Shown here: positions 6,667 through 14,233 of the stretch, one piece after another
Numbering within the stretch: position 1 is the first letter of the stretch
Layout: every line of letters starts with the position of its first letter
Assembly (NCBI GenBank): GCA_016844415.1
Contig: JAENIX010000001.1
Location: 1 to 14,233, forward strand
Reading direction: 5' to 3'
DNA from: Actinomycetota bacterium
GTDB taxonomy: Bacteria > Desulfobacterota > Deferrimicrobia > Deferrimicrobiales > Deferrimicrobiaceae
DNA: 14,233 nt
Translations under genes and position numbers: made by a program
Notes under the pieces: model-generated
What the model saw: the letters and a program-made list of their open reading frames with translations, nothing else
What the model was told of the DNA's origin: nothing
Databases searched by the model: none

Positions 6667-7641
6667 TCATCCCGCCCGGATGCGCGGGTCGGCCAGCGCG
6701 TAACCGACATCCGCCAGGAGGTTGCCGATCAGCGTCAGGAAAGCGCCGATCACCAGGATTCCCATTATGAGAGGGACGTCGCGGGACATCACCCCCTGGT
6801 AGAAGAGCTGCCCCATCCCCGGGATGGCGAAGATAGTCTCGAAGATGACCGCCCCGCCGAGCAGGTCAGGCACGGAGAGCCCAAGTATCGTGATGACGGG
6901 GAGCAGGGCGTTCCGCATCGCGTGCCGGAACACCACCTGCCGCTCGACGAGTCCCTTTGCCTTCGCGGCGGCTATGTAATCCTGCCGTATCACCTCCAGC
7001 ATGTTGGAGCGCATGTAGCGCGACATCCCCGCCAGCCCGCCGAACCCGGCCAGAAGGACCGGCAGGACCAGGTGCCTCGCCCGGTCCCACGCCTTTCCCG
7101 CGAGGGAGAGCGAGTCGTGCTCCAGCGAGACCAGCCCCGAGATGGGAAGCCAGCCCAGCTTCACTCCGAACAGGATCATGAGGAGCAGGGCGAGCCAGAA
7201 CGTGGGGACGGCGAAACCGGTGAAGACGGTCACCGTCGAGATCCGGTCGAACCATGAGTCCTTCCGGACCGCCGAGTAGATCCCCAGCGGGATGGCGACA
7301 AGAAAGATCAGTCCCATGGAAAGGATGTTGATCGTGAGAGTGACCGGGATCCTCTCCCTGATCTTCTCGGAAACCTGACGCCCGTCTGGGGCGAAGCTCT
7401 CGCCGAAGTCGAGCGTCGCCATCCGCCCCAGCCATCGCCCGTACTGCACGTGGATGGGCTGATCGAGGCCGTAGTAACGCACCATCCGCTCCCGATACTC
7501 CGCCGTGGCCTTGGGGTTCAGGTCGGCGGCGACGCTGATCGGCCCCCCGGGGGCCATGTGTATGGCGAGGAACGACAGCAGGCTGATGCCGACGAGGAGC
7601 GGAATCGTCAGGAGCAGTCGTCGGCCGATGTACCGGAGCAT
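6667..7641 (-). CDS. oppB: Peptide ABC transporter permease, OppB/DppB type
   Basis: A 324-residue inner-membrane permease. The N-terminus ([16 protein letters not shown]) and the following [11 protein letters not shown] motif are hallmarks of OppB/DppB. A periplasmic region (about 35–98) contains [15 protein letters not shown] and LDFGESF. The transport core then has five or so helices and the EAA loop [13 protein letters not shown] (219–231), which contacts an ATPase. The C-terminus has the typical [14 protein letters not shown] segment (267–280) and ends DPRIRAG. It forms the pore with OppC. It starts 10 bp after the stop of the binding-protein gene with only a weak CGGGG ribosome site, so expression probably depends on operon translation. 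All expected domains are present and the length is normal for the family. Confidence 0.95.
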   Translation of the reverse strand: MLRYIGRRLLLTIPLLVGISLLSFLAIHMAPGGPISVAADLNPKATAEYRERMVRYYGLDQPIHVQYGRWLGRMATLDFGESFAPDGRQVSEKIRERIPVTLTINILSMGLIFLVAIPLGIYSAVRKDSWFDRISTVTVFTGFAVPTFWLALLLMILFGVKLGWLPISGLVSLEHDSLSLAGKAWDRARHLVLPVLLAGFGGLAGMSRYMRSNMLEVIRQDYIAAAKAKGLVERQVVFRHAMRNALLPVITILGLSVPDLLGGAVIFETIFAIPGMGQLFYQGVMSRDVPLIMGILVIGAFLTLIGNLLADVGYALADPRIRAG

Positions 7642-7651
7642 CGGAACCCCG

Positions 7652-9289
7652 TCACTGGTAAGAGGTGTACTTCTGTTCGGCCTTCGGAACGTACCACTTG
7701 ATGAAGTTGTAGCCTATCCCCGCGGGAGCCGGCTCGATCCCCCGGACCCGCTTGTGGAAGACCGGCAGCGCCTCCGGCGCGTAGAGGAAGACGTAAGGCT
7801 GCTCCTCCGCCAGGATCTCCTGGATCCGGAAGTACGCCTTCTTCCTCTTCTCCATGTCGAAGGTGCGGCGGCCACCCTCGAGAAGCCGGTCCACCTCGGC
7901 GTTGGCGAAGCCCACGTGGTTCAGCTCGTCGGGGCCCGTCTTGGTGGAGCTCCAGATGTCGAACTGGTCCGGCTCGGGGCCCGTCGCCCAGCCGAGGATC
8001 AGGGCGTCGAACTTGCGCTTCTTCACGAACTCGTTGATGAAGGCGGCCCACTCCAGCGTACGGATCTCCATCTTGATCCCCACGGCGGCAAGCTGCTGCT
8101 GGATTATGGCGGCCGTCTTGGAGCGGCTCTCGTTCCCGGCGTTGGTGAACACGGTGAAAGCGAATTTCCGGCCGTCCTTTTCCATCGTCCCGTCCGCGCG
8201 GAGCTTCCATCCCGCCTCCGCGAGGAGTGCCTTCGCCTTCGCCGGGTCGTGAGGGTACTTCCGCACATCGGGGTTGTACACCCAATGGCCGGGCTTGTAC
8301 GGTCCCGTGACTTCCTGCCCCAGCCCGAAGAGGACGCCGTCGATCAGTTCCTTCTTGTTGATCGCGTGGGAGATCGCCTGCCGCACCCGCTTGTCCTTGA
8401 AGAACGGATGGTCGAGGCGGAAGCCAAGGTAGGTGTACGCGAAGCCGAGATAGCGGTACTTCCGGAAATTCTTCCGGAACTCCTCCGTGTCCGTCTGCTT
8501 GGAATATTGCAGCGGGGTGAGCGTCATCTGGTCGATGCCGCCCGACTTGAGCTCGAGGAACATCGTCGCCTGGTCCGGGATGACGCGGGTGACGACCCGG
8601 GCGATGTACGGCTTCCCCTCGAAGTAGTCCGGGTTCGCCTCGAAGACGATCTTCGCCCCCGGCTTCCACTCGATGAATTTATACGGCCCCGTTCCGATCG
8701 GGTGCGATTTGTTCAAGGGGCTCTGCTTGATGTCCGGGTATTTTTCGAGAAGGTGCTTGGGCAGAATGTTCAATCCCCAGGATTCCATGGCGGGGGCGTA
8801 TGGCTTGTCGTATTCCACGATGACCGTATAGGGGTCCGGGTTGGTCACCCGCCGCACCTGCTTGAAGGCTTCTCCGTACGCCGTGGGCGTCTTCGGGTCG
8901 ATCATCTTCCGGTAGGTGAACATCACGTCGTCGGAGGTGAACGGGACGTTGTCGTGCCACTTCACGTTTTTCCGGAGGCGGAAGGTGATCTTCCTCCCGT
9001 CGGGGGCCACCTCCCAGGACTCGGCGAGCTCCCCCTCGAGCTTGAGGTTCTTGTCGTACCGGACAAGGCCGTTGAATATGTAGTTCGCTGCTCCGTGGGA
9101 GGCCGAATCGCTCGTCACTGCGGACAGGAACCCGCTGACATCCCCGTTGCTCCCCTCCACCAGCGCGTCGCCGTATGCCGGGGCCTCCTGCGTTCCCGCA
9201 TCACCCTTGACCGGGGCCTCCCTCTTCTCCCCGGAACATCCGGCGGCAAGGGCGGCGAGAACCACAAGCAAGAGAAGCGGGCGCCTCAT
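7652..9289 (-). CDS. Peptide-binding lipoprotein of the ABC importer (SBP family 5, OppA/DppA-like)
   Basis: A 545-residue extracytoplasmic solute-binding protein. It starts with a lipoprotein signal peptide ([18 protein letters not shown], lipid-modified Cys at 18). The SBP_bac_5 hallmark region covers about residues 70–125 ([19 protein letters not shown], then [16 protein letters not shown]), and [13 protein letters not shown] is the usual mid-domain motif. It should capture peptides, or possibly nickel or another family-5 ligand, and deliver them to OppBC. The ATG at 9289 overlaps the stop of the upstream lipoprotein gene as ATGA and is preceded by AAGGGA. The same frame is open to 9499, but that part is the 3' end of the upstream gene in another frame. 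Residue +2 after the lipid Cys is Ser, not the Asp that retains lipoproteins in the inner membrane of E. coli. Ligand specificity cannot be read from the sequence. Confidence 0.93.
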   Translation of the reverse strand: MRRPLLLLVVLAALAAGCSGEKREAPVKGDAGTQEAPAYGDALVEGSNGDVSGFLSAVTSDSASHGAANYIFNGLVRYDKNLKLEGELAESWEVAPDGRKITFRLRKNVKWHDNVPFTSDDVMFTYRKMIDPKTPTAYGEAFKQVRRVTNPDPYTVIVEYDKPYAPAMESWGLNILPKHLLEKYPDIKQSPLNKSHPIGTGPYKFIEWKPGAKIVFEANPDYFEGKPYIARVVTRVIPDQATMFLELKSGGIDQMTLTPLQYSKQTDTEEFRKNFRKYRYLGFAYTYLGFRLDHPFFKDKRVRQAISHAINKKELIDGVLFGLGQEVTGPYKPGHWVYNPDVRKYPHDPAKAKALLAEAGWKLRADGTMEKDGRKFAFTVFTNAGNESRSKTAAIIQQQLAAVGIKMEIRTLEWAAFINEFVKKRKFDALILGWATGPEPDQFDIWSSTKTGPDELNHVGFANAEVDRLLEGGRRTFDMEKRKKAYFRIQEILAEEQPYVFLYAPEALPVFHKRVRGIEPAPAGIGYNFIKWYVPKAEQKYTSYQ

Positions 9290-9942
9290 TCCGTATCCCT
9301 TCGAAATATTATTTTCGCTCCGGATATTTCGATATTCACCACCGGCGGCGGCCCCGGCAACTCCCGTCCCGGATAGGAAACCGCCACATCCTTTCCGGCG
9401 AAAACGTACTCGGCGCGCACCAGGAGGCGCCGGGACGAGTCGGAAAAGAGCCGCTGCCGCCGGTCTTCCAGGACCCACTCGCCGTCCTGCGTCCTCCACG
9501 GATCTCCTTCGTCAAGGGTATACGCCGGCGCCCCTGAGAGGATCCGCCCGAGGGAAACCGGCCCCGCCGGCACCGGGGGAAAATCAGGAGGCGGAAATTT
9601 TCCAGCGGCCAGGCCGCGGGAAACCGTCACGTAGATCCCGTCGTTCGTGAGGAACATGACCGGGCGGCCGAGCGGATCGTAGAACCCGACGGTCTCCTCG
9701 GATGGAGTCCGGGAATTCACCCCGGCGACGAACGGGAACACGCCGCCTGAAACCTCGGCGACCCCGGTAAAGGATGTCTCGATGGGAAAGGTGACAGCTG
9801 CGGCCGACGCGAACAGCTCCCGCGCCCCCCGCGCTTCCTCCCCCGCCAGGCGATGCAGGCCGGAAGCGCATCCGGTTGCAAGGACCAGCGCCGACGCGAC
9901 AAAGCAGGCCGATGCCGCCCCTGACAGGAGTCGGCGTCCCAT
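9286..9942 (-). CDS. LolB-like / outer-membrane lipoprotein-sorting-like lipoprotein
   Basis: A 218-residue lipoprotein with signal peptide and lipobox LATGC (Cys 25). The mature part has features of LolB/DUF4292-type half-barrel proteins. An early region resembles the beta-strands preceding a DPLGRPVMFLTNDG motif (about 90–103), comparable to the NPLG…D.G pattern of LolB. A LILSGxP-like helix (GRILSGAP) follows, then alternating strands ending in PPVVNIEISGAKIIF. In gammaproteobacteria LolB accepts lipoproteins from LolA and inserts them into the outer membrane. The match here is by pattern only and is not proof of function. The context supports it: the gene lies 1 bp after a TPR protein gene, and in Pseudomonas lolB also neighbours a TPR gene of similar type. 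Its stop overlaps the start of the binding-protein gene, which is itself a lipoprotein. A lipoprotein of another half-barrel family is the main alternative. Confidence 0.6.
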   Translation of the reverse strand: MGRRLLSGAASACFVASALVLATGCASGLHRLAGEEARGARELFASAAAVTFPIETSFTGVAEVSGGVFPFVAGVNSRTPSEETVGFYDPLGRPVMFLTNDGIYVTVSRGLAAGKFPPPDFPPVPAGPVSLGRILSGAPAYTLDEGDPWRTQDGEWVLEDRRQRLFSDSSRRLLVRAEYVFAGKDVAVSYPGRELPGPPPVVNIEISGAKIIFRRDTE

Positions 9943-9943
9943 A

Positions 9944-11644
9944 TCACCTGGCGGGCGGATCCTCTTTCTTGACCCGGCTGATCTTATTCCTTATCTCCTC
10001 CGGCTTATCGTGCCCCTTCGCTATCGCCTTCTCGAACAATGCGGAGGCCTCTTTCCCCTTCCCCTGGCTGACGAGGACGTCGCCAAGGTGCTCGAGCACC
10101 ACCGGATCGTCCGGCACGAAGGTCAGCGCCCGCCGCAGCTCCGACTCGGCCCGCGGAAGATCCCCCTGCCGGTAGTAAACCCAGGCCAGGCTGTCGATGA
10201 AAAATCCGTCGCTCGGCCGGACCTCCAGCGCCCGGAGGATAAGCGCTTCCGCCTCCTTGAGCTTCACGTTCCTGTCCGCGTAAGAGTAGCCGAGGTAGTT
10301 GAGCGCGACCGCGTTCTTCGGGTCGATCTCGATGGCGCTTTGAATCGCCTCGACCATTTTCTCGAAGTTTCCCATCTTGTCGTACACGACGCCCAGTGAA
10401 AACCGGGCGGAGGCGCTCTTCGGGTCCTTGGCGGCCGCCTCTTTGAGGATGCCCACCGCCTCCTCGTATTTCCCCGCCTCTTCCAGCTGCCCGCCGAGGA
10501 ACACCATCAGCGTCACGTCCTCCGGATACTTGGCCCGGAGCCTGCGCGTGACCTCGATCGACTCGTCCAGCTTCTTCTTCCGCCCCAGTGTCATCGCAAG
10601 GTGCAGCATCGCGTCCCTGTATACCGGCGAGGTGTCGGGAATCCCCTGGAACTGCTCCTGCGCCTCGGGCAGCAGCCCCTTTTCCTCGTACGTCGTGCCG
10701 AGGAAAAAGCGGACGTTGTGGTTCTGGGGCTGGGCGGACAGGACGAAGCGGAACTCGTTTATCGCTTCGTCGTAGCGGTCCCGCTCGAGGTAGAGGATGC
10801 CAAGCCTTGTCCTGAACTCCAGGTTGTCGCTTGAGAATTTCTTGAGCTCTTCGTACTGGTCGACGGCCTGCTCGATCTTGTTCTCCATTATGAGGACGCG
10901 CCCCAGCCGCTCGCGGACGAGCAGGTTGTACGGCGAAATCTCCAGCGCCTTCTTGTACCGCTCCTCCGCCTCCGGGATCTTCCCCATCATCTCCAGAACT
11001 CCGCCGGAATCCACCAGGGCGCCGTCGAAGAAGGGGTGCAGGGAAAGGGCCTTGTCGAAATCCTTCAGGGCGTCCGGAAGCTTCTTCTGGGCGGCCAGGA
11101 GGCGTCCGCGGTAGTAATACCCCATGGCCGACTCCGGATTCTTCCCGATCAGCGCGTCGAGATATTCGCCGGCCTTCGCGAGTTCGCCCTTCTCCACGGA
11201 AAGCGTGGCCAGGTGCACATAGACTTCCTCGTTCTCGGGATCTTCCGAAAGGGTCCGGCGGTAGAGCTCGGCGGCCTTCTCCTTTTCTCCCGTCGTGGCC
11301 AGGATGCCGGCGAGCAGGTAACGCGACCGGGCGTGGCCGTCGTCTATCGACAGCGCCTTTTCGAGAACCTCCCTGGCCTCTACGAGCTTCCCCTTCTTGA
11401 CATATACGTTGCCGATTTCATAGAGGATCGCAGGTTCGTTCTCCGCATACCGTAGGGCTTTCTGGTACATATCGAGAGCCGCGTCGAGATTCCCTTCCCT
11501 GTAAGAGAGATACCCGGACAGGAAAAATGAGTAGGCCCTGCCCGTCGCCCGGACGTTTCCCGCCATGCCGTTTCCGGGATACGCCTGCGCGTTTCCGGAG
11601 AAAACAAAAAGGGCCAAGGCCCCCAGGGCGAGTATTCTTTTCAT
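9944..11644 (-). CDS. Exported tetratricopeptide-repeat protein
   Basis: A 566-residue protein, first gene of the operon. An N-terminal signal peptide (about 1–21, ending GNAQA before YPG) exports it to the periplasm. The rest is an almost continuous array of 34-residue TPR helical hairpins from about residue 40 to 555. Clear copies include AILYEIGNVYVKKGKLVEAR, MGYYYRGRLLAAQKKLPDAL and NYLGYSYADRNVKLKEAEAL. The C-terminal segment (LGYSYADR … DSLAWVYYRQGDLPRAE … LEHLGDV) matches the conserved end of TPR proteins encoded next to lolB in other proteobacteria. TPR arrays are protein-interaction scaffolds; the partner is unknown. AAAGGGAG lies 3 bases before the ATG at 11644, and a perfect TATAAT is located upstream (11680–11685). 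The stop is 1 bp from the start of the LolB-like gene. Confidence 0.9.
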   Translation of the reverse strand: MKRILALGALALFVFSGNAQAYPGNGMAGNVRATGRAYSFFLSGYLSYREGNLDAALDMYQKALRYAENEPAILYEIGNVYVKKGKLVEAREVLEKALSIDDGHARSRYLLAGILATTGEKEKAAELYRRTLSEDPENEEVYVHLATLSVEKGELAKAGEYLDALIGKNPESAMGYYYRGRLLAAQKKLPDALKDFDKALSLHPFFDGALVDSGGVLEMMGKIPEAEERYKKALEISPYNLLVRERLGRVLIMENKIEQAVDQYEELKKFSSDNLEFRTRLGILYLERDRYDEAINEFRFVLSAQPQNHNVRFFLGTTYEEKGLLPEAQEQFQGIPDTSPVYRDAMLHLAMTLGRKKKLDESIEVTRRLRAKYPEDVTLMVFLGGQLEEAGKYEEAVGILKEAAAKDPKSASARFSLGVVYDKMGNFEKMVEAIQSAIEIDPKNAVALNYLGYSYADRNVKLKEAEALILRALEVRPSDGFFIDSLAWVYYRQGDLPRAESELRRALTFVPDDPVVLEHLGDVLVSQGKGKEASALFEKAIAKGHDKPEEIRNKISRVKKEDPPAR

Positions 11645-11678
11645 CGGCTCCCTTTACTCACGGATACGGTGTTGGATG

Positions 11679-11685
11679 TATTATA
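11679..11685. promoter_or_regulatory. Overlapping divergent -10 elements between the TPR operon and tldD
   Basis: In the 71-bp divergent gap, the minus strand carries a perfect TATAAT (11680–11685), which would start the operon transcript about 28 bases before the TPR start codon. The plus strand carries TATTAT (11679–11684) facing tldD. Neither has a good -35 at 16–18 bp, so both may be weak or activator-dependent. Because the hexamers overlap, polymerase could occupy only one direction at a time. Confidence 0.42.
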
Positions 11686-11715
11686 CACAAAACCGCCCTT
11701 CTGCCGGAGGATGCA

Positions 11716-13095
11716 ATGCTCTCGAAAACCGATACCGAGCGGGTCCTTTCCGCCCTGATGTCCCGTGGGGGGGAATACGGCGAGCTGTTTTTCGAGGAAG
11801 TGCGATCCCTCACGGTTCTGCTCGAGGACGGAAAGATCGAGAGGGTCCTTTCAGGGACCGACGCCGGGATCGGAATACGGTTGATCTTCCGCGGCAAGAC
11901 GTTCTACGCGTACACGAACGAGACCGGGACGCGCACTCTCGCGGCCCTCGCTTCCGACCTCTCGCGGCACGCGGAGGGCGGCGGTGTCCCCGTGGCCCTT
12001 CCGGCCTCGGCAACCGCCGCGCGAAACCCTTCCCCGGTGCGAAAGCCGCCCTCGGCGAAAGGCATCGGAGAAAAAACATCCCTGGTCACCCTCATGGACC
12101 GCGTCGCGAGGGGTGTGTCGCCGGAAATCCGCCAGGTCCGCGCCACCTACGGCGAGGCGGAGCGCCGCATCGAGGTCGCGGCGCACCCGGCCGGGTTCGC
12201 CACCGATGCGCAGACGTTCACCGTGCTGTCCGTCCAGTGCGTGGCGGGGAACGGGGGCGGGCTGGCATCCGGCTACGAGTCGGGCGGAGGGACGGCGGGC
12301 TGGGAGTTCCTGGAGGAATTCAATCCGGAAGCTCTTGCGCGCAAGGCGGCGATCCGGGCCGTTATAACCCTCTCCGCCCGCAGGATTCCGGGGGGCCGTA
12401 TGCCGGTCGTCCTCTCCGCAGAGGCTGGCGGGACCATGGTGCACGAAGCGATCGGGCATGGGCTGGAGGCGGATCTGGCGCTCCAGGGAATGTCGGTTTA
12501 CAAGGACGAACTTGGGAAGTCGGTGGCGAGCCCGCTCGTTTCGATCGTCGACGACGCCACGGTTCCGTGGAAGCGGGGATCGTTCGGCATCGACGACGAA
12601 GGCACGCCCGGCGAAAGGACCGTTCTGGTGGAAAAAGGAGTTCTGAAGGGGTTCCTTCACGACCGGCTCTCCGCCATGAAGGAAGGAGCGCGCCCAACGG
12701 GGAACGGGCGCCGGGAATCGTACCGGCACAAGCCGATCCCGCGGATGAGCAACACGATCATCCTGCCCGGGACGGTACCGCCGGGAGAGATACTCCGGTC
12801 CGCCGAGCGCGGCCTGTTGGTGCTCAAAATGGGAGGAGGCCAGGTCAACACCGTCACCGGAGACTTCATGTTCGAGGTGGCGGAAGGATACAGGATCGAG
12901 AACGGGAAGCGCGGAGATCCGGTCCGCGGCGCCACAATCACGGGAAACGGCCCCGGGCTGCTCAAGATGATCGACAGGGTGGGGAGCGACCTGGGGTTCG
13001 GGCTGGGGACCTGCGGCAAGGAGGGACAGGGCGTCCCGGTGGGAGACGCGCAGCCCACCTTGAGCATCGGGCCGCCATGGATAACCGTGGGATAG
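11716..13095 (+). CDS. tldD: TldD metalloprotease subunit (TldD/PmbA family)
   Basis: A 459-residue TldD protein. The zinc-protease signature HEAIGHGLEAD (243–253) supplies ligands His243 and His248 and the catalytic Glu244. Other family hallmarks are DDEGTPGERT (293–301), TGNGRRESYRHKPIPRMSN (328–346), GGGQVNTVTGDF (373–384) and the C-terminal GTCGKEGQGVPVG (431–443). TldD forms a heterodimer with TldE/PmbA and degrades unfolded peptides; in E. coli it also processes the microcin B17 precursor and affects CcdA stability. The TldE partner is not in the window. The ATG at 11716 has GGAGG 5 bases upstream (11706–11710), and the open frame before it overlaps the TPR gene and is not coding. It is divergent from the TPR operon. 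The length is near the family norm and no residue of the motif is missing. Confidence 0.95.
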   Translation: MLSKTDTERVLSALMSRGGEYGELFFEEVRSLTVLLEDGKIERVLSGTDAGIGIRLIFRGKTFYAYTNETGTRTLAALASDLSRHAEGGGVPVALPASATAARNPSPVRKPPSAKGIGEKTSLVTLMDRVARGVSPEIRQVRATYGEAERRIEVAAHPAGFATDAQTFTVLSVQCVAGNGGGLASGYESGGGTAGWEFLEEFNPEALARKAAIRAVITLSARRIPGGRMPVVLSAEAGGTMVHEAIGHGLEADLALQGMSVYKDELGKSVASPLVSIVDDATVPWKRGSFGIDDEGTPGERTVLVEKGVLKGFLHDRLSAMKEGARPTGNGRRESYRHKPIPRMSNTIILPGTVPPGEILRSAERGLLVLKMGGGQVNTVTGDFMFEVAEGYRIENGKRGDPVRGATITGNGPGLLKMIDRVGSDLGFGLGTCGKEGQGVPVGDAQPTLSIGPPWITVG

Positions 13096-13106
13096 CGCAA
13101 TCCGGC

Positions 13107-13143
13107 TTTTCAATTGCCGCACTTTGTATATACTGTACACAGT
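13107..13143 (+). promoter_or_regulatory. Probable promoter with small inverted repeat upstream of the exported-protein gene
   Basis: TTTTCA (13107–13112) and TATACT (13129–13134) are separated by 16 bp and make a plausible sigma70 promoter in the 101-bp gap after tldD. An inverted repeat ACTGT–AC–ACAGT (13132–13143) overlaps the end of the -10 and the expected start site, a position typical of repressor operators. It would start a leader of about 55 bases. There is no experimental support. Confidence 0.42.
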
Positions 13144-13196
13144 TTTCCGCCGTTCCTTCATATCCCGGCCGTTCGCCTGAAAAGGAGGGTTGCGAT

Positions 13197-13553
13197 ATGC
13201 ATCCAAGGTGTTTCTTCCTGCGGTTTTTTCTCCCCGCCGCCCTGCTGGCCTGCTTCCTGGTCTCCGGTGCGACCGTTCCCGCAATCGCCCAGGAGCCGGA
13301 GGTCCTTAAAGGGACCGTCAAGTCGCTCGGGCCGGGCGCGCTCCTTCTGACCGACGCAAGCTTCAGCGACGAGACCCTCCCGCGCCAGGACGTCAAGGTG
13401 CTCTGGGACAATGCAACGGCCTTCTACTACGGGGTGACCAGGGTCCCCAAGGAGGAGGTCACACCGGGATGCCGAGTTCTGGTCAAGTGCGCGCAGGCTG
13501 GGTCGGAGCGCAAGGCGATCCTGGTCCGCGTCATCATGGGGAAAGCGCAATAG
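13197..13553 (+). CDS. Small exported protein of unknown function, 118 residues
   Basis: A 118-residue protein with an N-terminal signal peptide (basic and aromatic start, hydrophobic core about 6–26, probable AxA-type cleavage after AIA at about 31). The mature part of about 87 residues starts VLKGTVKSLGPGALLLTD and alternates short strands with polar turns. This suggests a small beta-barrel (OB-like or DUF5666-like), but I do not recognise the family. LLAC at 16–19 resembles a lipobox but lies within the hydrophobic core, so secretion by signal peptidase I is more likely. The ATG at 13197 has a strong AAGGAGG 8 bases upstream (13182–13188). The frame is open far upstream through tldD in another frame, which is a shadow. 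It lies on the same strand as tldD and has its own probable promoter and inverted repeat. Confidence 0.75.
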   Translation: MHPRCFFLRFFLPAALLACFLVSGATVPAIAQEPEVLKGTVKSLGPGALLLTDASFSDETLPRQDVKVLWDNATAFYYGVTRVPKEEVTPGCRVLVKCAQAGSERKAILVRVIMGKAQ

Positions 13554-13562
13554 GGTTAAGGT

Positions 13563-13584
13563 TTCCGGCCGGAACCGGTTCCGG
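13563..13584. repeat. Nested perfect palindromes between the exported-protein and DedA genes
   Basis: Two perfect palindromes overlap here: TTCCGGCCGGAA (13563–13574) and CCGGAACCGGTTCCGG (13569–13584). They begin 10 bases after the stop of the exported-protein gene. The 16-bp palindrome could form a short hairpin in RNA but is not followed by a T tract, so a classical intrinsic terminator is unlikely. An operator or a rho-dependent 3' end is possible. Confidence 0.5.
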
Positions 13585-13648
13585 TCATTCCCCGCCCCCG
13601 TAGGCCGCCGAAGAACCGGACCCGATTACCGCACCGGGAGTCTGCCCA

Positions 13649-14233
13649 TTGGTCACCCGCATCCTGGAAGCGCTCGCCTCGTTCGTCATCTACGTGATAT
13701 CAAGGATGGGACTGCCCGGCATCGTACTTCTCATGGCCATAGAGTCCGCCTGCATACCGCTGCCCTCGGAGGTGATCATGCCGTTCTCCGGGTACCTTGT
13801 CTTCCTGGGGAAGTACTCCCTGTGGTCCGTGGGGCTGGCGGGAGCGATAGGATGCGTCGTGGGCTCCGTTCCTGCGTATTACCTCGGGATGTACGGGGGT
13901 CGGCCGCTCGTGGAGAAGTACGGCAAGTACATACTTATGTCCCGACACGACCTGGATCTTGCGGACCGCTGGTTCACGAAGCATGGGGAGGCGACCGTGT
14001 TTTTCGCGAGGCTTCTCCCCGTCATCCGGACCTTCATCGCCTTCCCCGCGGGAGTGGCGCGGATGGAAATGAAGCGGTTCATCGTCTACACTTTCGCGGG
14101 ATCCCTGCCGTGGTGCCTGGGGCTCGCATATATAGGCATGGTCATGGGAGAGTCATGGCCGACGCTGCGTGAATACTTCCACCGGTTCGACCTGGCGATA
14201 GGCGCGGTCCTTCTCGCCGCGATCGTCTGGTAT
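13649..14233 (+). CDS. DedA-family membrane protein (partial, runs off the right edge)
   Basis: The first 195 codons of a DedA/VTT-domain protein lie in the window. Hallmarks are ESACIPLPSEVIMPFSGYL (about 33–51) in the first re-entrant region, GSVPAYYLGMYGGRPLVEKYG in the middle, and FFARLLPVIRTFIAFPAGVA (about 118–137), the conserved F-x-R-x(3-4)-R-TF-x-x-PAG motif. DedA proteins lie in the inner membrane and are linked to recycling of undecaprenyl phosphate and other lipid carriers and to membrane homeostasis. The start is TTG at 13649, chosen because GGGAG (13636–13640) lies 8 bases upstream and the peptide gives a normal N-terminal amphipathic segment. The first in-frame ATG (13706) is 19 codons later and would leave a short N-terminus. 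There is no stop before the edge; only the C-terminal part is missing. Confidence 0.92.
   Translation, partial: MVTRILEALASFVIYVISRMGLPGIVLLMAIESACIPLPSEVIMPFSGYLVFLGKYSLWSVGLAGAIGCVVGSVPAYYLGMYGGRPLVEKYGKYILMSRHDLDLADRWFTKHGEATVFFARLLPVIRTFIAFPAGVARMEMKRFIVYTFAGSLPWCLGLAYIGMVMGESWPTLREYFHRFDLAIGAVLLAAIVWY

Noticed and set aside
7505..9376. Long 623-codon plus-strand open frame
   Set aside because: It is antisense to the peptide-binding lipoprotein and the end of oppB, both with clear family motifs. High GC opens such antisense frames, and its translation is low-complexity, rich in Arg, Leu and Val.
11851..13284. A 477-codon minus-strand open frame
   Set aside because: It is antisense to tldD, which carries the full HExxH-type signature. 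There is no ribosome site and no recognisable domain.
11565..13553. A 662-codon plus-strand frame covering tldD and the exported protein
   Set aside because: Over tldD it is the wrong frame and gives an Arg/Gly-rich translation. Only the last 118 codons, from the ATG at 13197 with its strong ribosome site, look like a protein.

Overview
The window (about 14.2 kb, GC-rich) looks like chromosomal DNA of a Gram-negative bacterium, most likely a deltaproteobacterium (Desulfobacterota, Geobacter-like). The reasons are the M23 peptidase–secA neighbourhood, a GspE/PilB-type ATPase, outer-membrane-style lipoproteins, a TPR protein next to a LolB-like lipoprotein, and high G+C. This assignment is inference; there is no rRNA marker here. 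Apart from one structured repeat-like element, I see no phage, IS, CRISPR, tRNA or rRNA.

Left part (1–1705, minus strand). The start of secA runs off the left edge. Upstream of it lies a 298-bp element (153–450) with matching inverted ends, a long interrupted stem and several internal hairpins. A strong intrinsic terminator (457–480) then closes a membrane-anchored M23 peptidase gene, which has a good sigma70-type promoter (1445–1474). A 61-residue zinc-ribbon protein gene follows.

Middle (1850–3748, plus strand). A GspE/PilB-family assembly ATPase carries an extra C-terminal double zinc ribbon (four CxxC pairs). It is divergent from the small zinc-ribbon gene and ends only 8 bp from the convergent operon.

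Minus-strand operon (11644 down to 3757). Seven tightly packed or overlapping genes: an exported TPR protein, a LolB-like lipoprotein, a lipoprotein peptide-binding protein, permeases OppB and OppC, and ATPases OppD and OppF. This is a complete oligopeptide/dipeptide ABC importer transcribed behind a TPR/LolB-like pair.

Right part (11716–14233, plus strand). tldD (metalloprotease subunit) diverges from the TPR gene. It is followed by a small exported protein of unknown function, with its own probable promoter and a small inverted repeat, and then a DedA-family membrane protein that starts at TTG and runs off the right edge.

The most unusual items are the structured element in the secA leader, the double-zinc-ribbon ATPase, and the linkage of an envelope lipoprotein/TPR pair to a peptide importer.
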